In this document: positions 57,395 through 64,000 of the stretch, piece after piece
Layout: each line of letters starts with the position of its first letter
Position numbering within the stretch: position 1 is the first letter of the stretch
NCBI GenBank assembly: GCA_023525715.1
Contig: CM042010.1
Span: forward strand, 68,474,894-68,538,893
Length of the DNA: 64,000 nucleotides
Source: Cichorium intybus
Lineage: Eukaryota > Streptophyta > Magnoliopsida > Asterales > Asteraceae
Direction of reading: 5' to 3'
Program-made: the position numbers and the translations under genes
The notes under the pieces: generated by a model
What the model saw: only the letters and a program-made list of their open reading frames with translations
Databases searched by the model: none
What the model was told of the DNA's origin: nothing

Positions 57395-59218
57395 TGTAAC
57401 ACCCCGTCCCATAAACAACATTTTAATAAAACAATTTACGTGTTAAAATTTCCATAAAAAAATTTTCAGTTACAATACGGGGTGTCACAAGCTCAATACA
57501 TTACCATAATTTAAGAAAGTAGGTACATACTCTGATCGATCTAGGACTTCTGTTCCTTTAACGCATCATCTACCCTTTCCATTGTTACCTGAGTACATAG
57601 CATTTTTAAAAAAATAATACGTAAGACATACGTCTCGTGAGTAATACGGGTTTTAGACCCAAAATAATTTCTCATATTTTAATCATTCCAAATTTTCATC
57701 TTATTTAATTTCCTATGAGCGCACCCATAGGTATTCCTTTTCATTTGAGAACACATTCCTACGAGCGCACCCGTAGGTTTTATACGAGACGCACCCGTAT
57801 AACTACTTCCCCAATAGCATGAAACGGATTCATCTATCAAGGTAAGACAACTACTTCGCGACGGGAGGTACCATCCCAGTAGTGTCTTTTTGCCACCCCT
57901 ACCGCAGCAGGCTGTGGTCTTTATCCGGATACTTCTCAACTCATCAATAGGGCCCAATCACATTATTAGTTCTCTGTCTTTCTCATTTATCCTTTGTATA
58001 CATTATACTTACTATTTCACAAAAACCATTTCCAGTTTAACAAAACATTTTAGTTCCGTAGAACCATTTCCTTTCTCATTAACCACATTAACTTTCATAA
58101 AACCATTTTGACCCACAAATCATTTTTCATAAAATTCATTCTTTTATATAAAACTCCATTTGCTATGTACTCGAAAATCCACACATTACTCACCTTGACT
58201 AGTTAGAGAGGTCTAACTAGAACCATCCTTTTTCCTCGCCCCTTCTATTCATGATCTTTTACTCCTTAAGTACCTAAGGAGTTTATTCACATTTTATTAA
58301 TAACATGTTATACTTTAATAGTATGTATAGACCACTGAATTTCAGATCTTACTAGGCTCATATCACAATATGGTTGTGACATTCATTATTTCACTTATCC
58401 TCTTCTTTGCTACTTTCATTTATCATTTACATGGTGTATTATTACCCATTATACCCTTGGAAAGTCATACACTCAACTTAACATTATTTTTCATGTTTTT
58501 ATATCATATTAACCTTATGGTATCAATTGGACATCAAATGGATAGACCTAGCATCAAATTGCAATTTCATTTTGCCCCTGACTTGGAGCACGACTCGTGC
58601 ACATTTTGTGCATGAAAGAGCACGACTCGTGCTCATTGTATGATGCTATTTTTGGCTTCTACAGTTGGCACGACTCGTGCCATTTGTAGTACAAAAAGGG
58701 CACGACTCGTGCTTGACCTGCAGGTGCGGGATTTTGTCCGATTTTTGTCCTGTAACTCACTAATTTCACATATTAAGTTCTTTATAACTTACTTAATCAT
58801 TTTAGACTTATCCCATGACTAAAACCCACCATTCCAACATGTTTTTAAACCATGGAATCACTGATTCCATTCAAATTCATAGAAATCCCGTTTTTGACAT
58901 TTTTGGTCCAAAAACTGAAATTTCTTCAAATTAATTATCAAAACTGATTCCTCACATCTATTCTAACATATTAAACTCTCTTTAGTCATTAAAATCATCT
59001 TTAATTACAAGGACCCGTGAACTAGGGTTCTTGGCCAAAATCATGATTTTCCCCAATTCAACCATATCTTTTGATTTAAGTAGAATTGCTTGATAATTCA
59101 AGCTTGTTTAGATGGAAAGACTCATAAAACATATTGGATTGCAACTGAACTTTCAATTTATAACTCACTCTATGAGTCACCCGTGTGCTAGAAGTCAAGA
59201 ACAAGTGTTCTTACCTTG
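57395..59218 (-). repeat. Family B LTR, 5' truncated
   Basis: Intact 3' end. It is cut at GTGTTCTTACCTTGA, about 550-600 bases from the LTR 5' end, joined head-to-head to a plus B LTR. Confidence 0.85.
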
Positions 59219-61560
59219 AATATATAAAAATTGGGTTGAACAAGGGCGTAACAGTAAAAATTGGTAAAAAGGGCAAAATGGTCATTTGACATCCAAATGA
59301 CTTAAGTAATGAAAATATGATTTTTGGAGTTAATATGTAATGAAATAAACTTAAAAAGAAGAATTTTGGGTTTTTGGGACAATTTTGCAAAAATTGGAAT
59401 TAAAGGGGCCAAAGTGCCATTTCTTGAAACTAGTGGGCAAATTTGTCTTTTGCCATGTTTTGACCTTGATATAAAATATTTTAGTGTTTGGGGTAAAATG
59501 AAAGAAAAGAAACTTATAATGTCATAAAAATGTGTTTCTAAGCCACTTTGAGAAAAATAGAACTAGAGGGGGCTATAATGTAAAATGGCCAAGTATAAAA
59601 GGGGAAGAAATATCTCCCAGCTCTTAGAACACGGGAGAAGTCTCTGGAGAAGGCTAGAGGACACGGGTTCGCTGGATTCTTGAAGATTGGAAGCGTAAAT
59701 GTGATACAAATCATTAGGAATTGAGGAATTCAAGCTCATATAAGGTTAGTAATTCAATTTTCAATCTAGCTCCTCGTGTGTTCTTCACGGGATAAGTTGG
59801 AAAGTGAAATTTTAGTTGGAGTTCATATGGTTTTAATGATTTCTAATATCATACACATCTCATGAACTAAGAAACATGTTAAAATCAAAAGATATGGTTG
59901 AATTGGGGAAAATCAAGATTTTGGCCAAGAACCCTAATTCACGGGTCCTTGAGATTAAAGATGATTTTAATGACTAAAGTGAGTTTAATATGTTAGAATA
60001 GATGTAAGAAATCAGTTTTAATAATTAATTTGAAGAAATTTTAGTTTTTGGACCAAAAATGTCAAAAACGGGATTTCCATGAATTTGAATGGAATCAGTG
60101 ATTCCATGGTTTAAAAACATGTTGGAATGGTGGGTTTTAGTCATGGGATAAGTCTAAAATGATTAAGTAAGTTATAAAGAACTTAATAGATGAAAACAGT
60201 GAGCTGCAGCACAAAAATCGGGCAAAATCTCGCACCTGCAGCACAGGCACGAGTCGTGCCCTTTTTGCACTACCATTGGCACGAGTCGTGCCACCTGTAG
60301 AAGCCAAAAATAGCATCCTAGAAAGAGCACGAGTCGTGCTCTTTCATGCACAAAATGTGCACGAGTCGTGCTCCAAGTCAGGGGCAAAATGAAGTTGCAA
60401 TTTGATGCTAGGCCTATCCATTTGATGTCCAATTAATACCATAAGGCTAATATGATATAAAAACATGAAAAATAATGTTAAGTTGAGCGTATGACTTTCC
60501 AAGGGTATAATGGGCAATAATATACCATGTAAATGATAAATGAAAGTAACAAAGAAGAAGATAAGTGAAATAATGAATGTCACAACTATATTGTGATATG
60601 AGCCTAGTAAAATCTGAAATTCAGTGGTCTATACATACTGTCAAAGTATAACAAGTTATTAATAAAATATGAATAAACTCCTTAGGTACTTAAGGAGTAA
60701 AAGATCGTGAATAGGAGGGACGAGGAAAAGGAGGGTTCTAGTTAGACTTCTCTAACTAGCCAAGGTGAGTAATGTGTGGATTTTCGAGTACATAGCAAAA
60801 GGAGTTTTATATAAAGAAATGAATTTTATGAAAAATGATTTGTGGGTCAAAATAGTTTTATGAAAGTTAATATGGTTAATGAGAAAGGAAATGGTTCTGC
60901 GGAACTAAAATGTTTTGTGAAACTGAAAATGATTTTGTGTAATGATAAGTACAATGTGTACAAAAGATAAATGAGAAAAGGCAAAGAATTAATGAAGTGT
61001 TGAGCCCTGTTGAGAAGTTAAGAAGTATCCGGATAAAGACCACGGCCTGCTGCGGTAGGGGTGGCAAAAGACACTACTGGGATGGTACCTCCCATCGCGA
61101 AGTAGTTGTCTTACCTTGGTAGATGAATTCGTTTCATACTATTGAGGAAGTAGCTATACGGGTGCGCTCGTATAAAACCTACGGGTGCGCTCGTAGGAAT
61201 GTGCTCACTAATGAAAAGGAATACCTATGGGTGCGCTCATAGGAAATTAAGTAATTTGAAAATTTGGAATGATTAAAGTATAAGAAAATTATTTTGGGTC
61301 TAAAATCCGTATTACTCACGAGACGTATGTCTTACGTATGTTTTTAAAATGATATGTACTCAGGTAGCAAAAGAAAGGGTAGATGACGCGTTAAAGGAAC
61401 AAAAGTCTTAAATTGATCAGAGTATGTACCTGTTTCTTAAATTGTGGTAATGTATTGAGTTTGTGACACCTCGTATTGAAACTGAAAAATTTTTATGGAA
61501 AAAAAAAATTTAGAATGTAAATTGTTTATTTAAATGTTGTATATGGGATGGGGTGTTACA
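59219..61560 (+). repeat. Family B LTR, nearly complete
   Basis: It begins about 45 bases into the LTR (ATATATAAAAATTGGGTTG) and ends GGGATGGGGTGTTACA. All motifs are present: TATA near 59594, array 60247-60371, triple hairpins about 61156-61243. Confidence 0.9.
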
Positions 61561-61575
61561 AATTTGGTACCAAAT
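61561..61575. other. Palindromic junction of two primer-binding-site remnants (second copy)
   Basis: AATTTGGTACCAAAT, identical to 10169-10183, again lies between a plus B and a minus A LTR. The A LTR here is a different subtype (ACTTTTACTCC against ACTTTTACACA). Confidence 0.85.
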
Positions 61576-63059
61576 TGTAACACCCCAACTTTTACTCCAT
61601 TTTTTTTTAAAAAACTTATTTCACATTTATTTTATTTTACAAAACGTTTTATTATACAACGGGGTATCACAAATTTGCATCACAAACCATAGTTCAAACC
61701 TGTCTAGTTTACATCTTTTACAACAATGATTACGGTCCCGTACCCGACTCTTTTAATGCCCTTCTTGCTTACCTGAGTACATAGCATTTTAAAACAAAAT
61801 ACGTGAGACATAATGTCTCGTGAGCATTATGGGTTTAGACCCAAAAACATTTTGCCAATAATATCATTACTAATTAGATGTTCAATATTTCTTTTTCCTA
61901 TGAGCGCACCCATAGGTATTCCTTCTTTCATTGCAATGGTACATTCCTACGAGCGCACCCGTAGGTTTTATACGAGACGCACCCGTATAGCTACTTCCCC
62001 AATAGCATGAAACCAATTCATCTATCAAGGTAAGACAACTACTTCGCGACGGGAGGTACCATCCCAGTAGTGTCTTTTTGCCACCCCTACCGCAGCTGGC
62101 CGTGGTCTTTATCCGGATACTAACAACTCATTAACATGGCTCAATCACTTTATTAATCCTCTGTCTTTATCATTTATCATTTCTGTATACTTTGTACTTA
62201 CTATTTCGTAGTACCATTTCCAGTTTTACAACACCCATTTCCAGTTTCATAAACCATTTCCATTTTCATTAAACCATTTAAATTTCCATAAAATCATTTT
62301 GACTCACAAATCATTTTATATAAAATTCATTTTGCTATGTACTCGAAAATCCACATAACACTCACCTCGGTCCCTTAGGAGTTAGTTATCTTCTTGGACT
62401 CCTTTCTTTTTATCCTGAATAATCTTGTTTGAACCACCACCTATTATATACGAATTATACATTTATACTCGGTTCATATATTTACAATAACTAACTTTAC
62501 AGTACAGAAGTACTATAGGCTACAACCGTTATTAACTAACTTCCTTCAATTTGTAACCTCCTCGGAATACACGTATTTTGCTACAGTATCCTCGGGAGGT
62601 CGTATTTCTGTTCCGACAATTTTCCACATGTTTTCACACCATTTTAGGCCTATGATATGAATTATAGACCAAACGGACAAGTCTAGAGCCAAGTTCAAAA
62701 CTCAAAAATGGACAGAATGCTGACCAGCAAAGAGCACGACTCGTGCTCTTTTCCTTCCTTAGGAAGCACGACTCGTGCTTCTTGTATTTGACCATTTCTG
62801 ACTTCTACAGTGTGACACGACTCGTGCCAATCCATGTACAAAAAGGCACGACTCGTGTCTGTGCTGCAGAGACGGGTTTTTGCCCGATTTTTGTGCTGCA
62901 GCCCCTATTTTGGTCCATTAAGTTCTTAATACTTAACCTAATCAATATATAACATTCTATGACTAAAACCTTCAGTTTACATCAGGTTTTAATCCAGAGA
63001 AACAACTCAATTACACAAATTCTTAGTTTAGGGTTCTTGAGGAAAATTATCAATTCCTC
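61576..63059 (-). repeat. Family A LTR, interrupted
   Basis: It begins TGTAACACCCCAAC and runs to CAATTCCTC, where the normal continuation (TTATTCTCAACC) is replaced by TGTTGAAAATAT. The first GCACCC hairpin has CCTATG/CATAGG stems, otherwise typical of B. Confidence 0.85.
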
Positions 63060-63525
63060 TGTTGAAAATATAAAATATGATCACCACAAATAAAGGTTTG
63101 CACCGTTTATTGTGTGACAAATATATATATATATATTAAAGATAAATGCGGAATAAATAATAAGAGTTGCAGATTAAAAATATATAATCTGATCGCCACA
63201 AATAAAGGTTTGCACCGTTTACTGTGTGAAAGATATATAAATAATATAAATTGCAGTAATTAAATGACTTAAAGCGATAAATAATATAAATGACTATAAT
63301 TAAAAGACATAAAACGATAAATAATGTAAATGACTATAATTATATAAATATATATATATCAAGTAGGTTCGTCAATAGATTGACTGAACTGGGTTACAAC
63401 AGGACTATGTAACGACTGGTCTATCAAGTAGGTTCGTCAAATAAATTGACTGAACTGGCTTAGGGTTGGACTGGATTTCTAGTAGACTGTGTCTCTATTT
63501 GTTCTTGTTTGATGATCTTGTTGAT

Positions 63526-63628
63526 CTTGGTGTTCTTGGTGTTGATCTTGGTGTTCTTGGTGTTTTTCTTGGTGTTCTTGGTGTTTTTCTTGGTGTTCTT
63601 GGTGTTTTTGGTGTGTGTTCTTGGTGTT
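63526..63628. repeat. Minisatellite, CTTGGTGTT-type
   Basis: Repeats of TTCTTGGTGTT, with TTTTTCTTGGTG variants, form a degenerate array. The 79-codon ORF across it (63466-63705) is a by-product of the repeat. Confidence 0.8.
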
Positions 63629-63725
63629 TTGGAGAGTGTTTGGAAGTTGGAAATAAGATGGTGGAAGTTGGAGAGGATTTGGTGAATTTTTTGTGGTTAA
63701 AATGAAAGAAATGGTGTTGAAATGG

Positions 63726-63733
63726 TTTATATA
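63726..63733 (-). promoter_or_regulatory. Possible TATA box, minus strand
   Basis: The minus strand reads TATATAAACCATTTC, followed by a pyrimidine- and AC-rich leader-like sequence. A GC-rich region lies upstream. This fits a promoter within the inserted element. Confidence 0.4.
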
Positions 63734-64000
63734 TGAATTTTAAAGGGTTTTGGGTTGTTTTTGAAGGTTTTCGGAAGTTCAGGGATTGAAAATGAAAGAT
63801 TTTGAGGCTAAAACCGCCGGTCGGGTCGTGGGTCGCGTTCTGGGTCGACGCGCGGACCCTGATGTGAGGTAAAGTGGTTCGGACGTGGGGCGGTTCGGAT
63901 CGGGTCGTGGAGCGGGTAAGGTCCGCGTGTTGTTTGTGAGTACACCGGGTTGAAGGAGGCTACGGAACGGGTCGGGGAGCCGGGTTAGGGCGCAGATCTT

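Larger units (their letters stand above)
63060..64000 (-). mobile_element. Unidentified element, probably an LTR in minus orientation (partial)
   Basis: It begins TGTTGAAAATATAAAA, so its minus-strand end is TTTTCAACA, a common LTR terminus, at a clean break in an A LTR (candidate target duplication TCCTC at 63055-63059). It holds two copies of a 39-base unit (GATCRCCACAAATAAAGG, 63079-63117 and 63191-63229), a repeated GATAAATAATRTAAATGACT unit (63276 and 63316), and two AAGTAGGTTCGTCAA units (63361 and 63426). A minus-strand TATA (63726-63733) and a GC-rich end (63809-64000) with CGGGTCGTGG-like repeats follow. No coding sequence is recognised. Confidence 0.5.

Noticed and set aside
63466..63705. 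79-codon ORF rich in LGVLGV repeats
   Set aside because: It is the direct product of a CTTGGTGTT minisatellite and has no start context or conservation visible here.

Overview
This is a plant nuclear repeat window, probably from a eudicot with a large retrotransposon-rich genome. Evidence is the Ty1/copia RNase H tail, Ty3/gypsy chromovirus-type polyproteins, primer binding sites matching initiator tRNA-Met (TGGTATCAGAGC), AT-rich flanks and the lack of any recognisable host gene. I could not fix the species. Apart from the last 940 bases, which look like part of another element, every long stretch could be assigned to an LTR retrotransposon or a piece of one. No rRNA or tRNA gene, CRISPR array or host exon is supported.

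Layout. 1-2223: 3' end of a copia element (RNase H end, 3' untranslated part, about 1.1-kb LTR), inserted into a gypsy element. 2224-7968: gypsy copy 1, minus strand, frameshifted and cut by the copia element. 7969-16258: alternating plus and minus LTR pieces of two families, here called A (about 2.03 kb, ends TGTAAGAACCCG...GGGGTGTTACA) and B (about 2.35-2.38 kb, starts TGTAAGAACCTG). 16259-18139: gypsy copy 2, plus strand, leader plus gag and part of protease. 18140-23077: LTR pieces. 23078-31108: gypsy copy 3, plus strand, with a 1526-codon uninterrupted gag-pol ORF and two LTRs (the 3' one truncated). 31116-37619: one complete B and two complete A LTRs. 37620-40154: gypsy copy 4, minus strand, pol only, with nonsense codons. 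40166-44920: a family B element whose internal region is only 205 bp. 44926-63059: more A and B pieces plus one LTR of a third, diverged family C (54691-57379). 63060-64000: start of a further inserted element.

Two patterns stand out. (1) Families A, B and C share a structured-looking domain of about 570 bp in A (longer in C), downstream of the TATA box. It is bounded by a long-range inverted repeat (GAGTACATAGCA ... TGCTATGTACTC) and contains hairpins. Several stems differ between families while keeping base pairing. A and B add three tandem hairpins with the same loop GGTGCGCT. Upstream of the domain, all three families carry an array of four palindromes with the core GCACGAGTCGTGC. This resembles an RNA leader/packaging-type module and is the best candidate here for something undescribed. 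(2) LTR pieces nearly always keep their 3' (PBS-side) end and lose the 5' end. Five of six tail-to-tail LTR pairs meet at the LTR 3' ends with 8-15 bp of spacer, mostly primer-binding-site remnant. This is not simple nested insertion and suggests joining of reverse-transcription intermediates, recombination or assembly error.

All comparisons were made by eye between copies inside the window; no alignment, folding or database search was run. LTR junctions may be off by several bases because neighbouring pieces often share short identical stretches.
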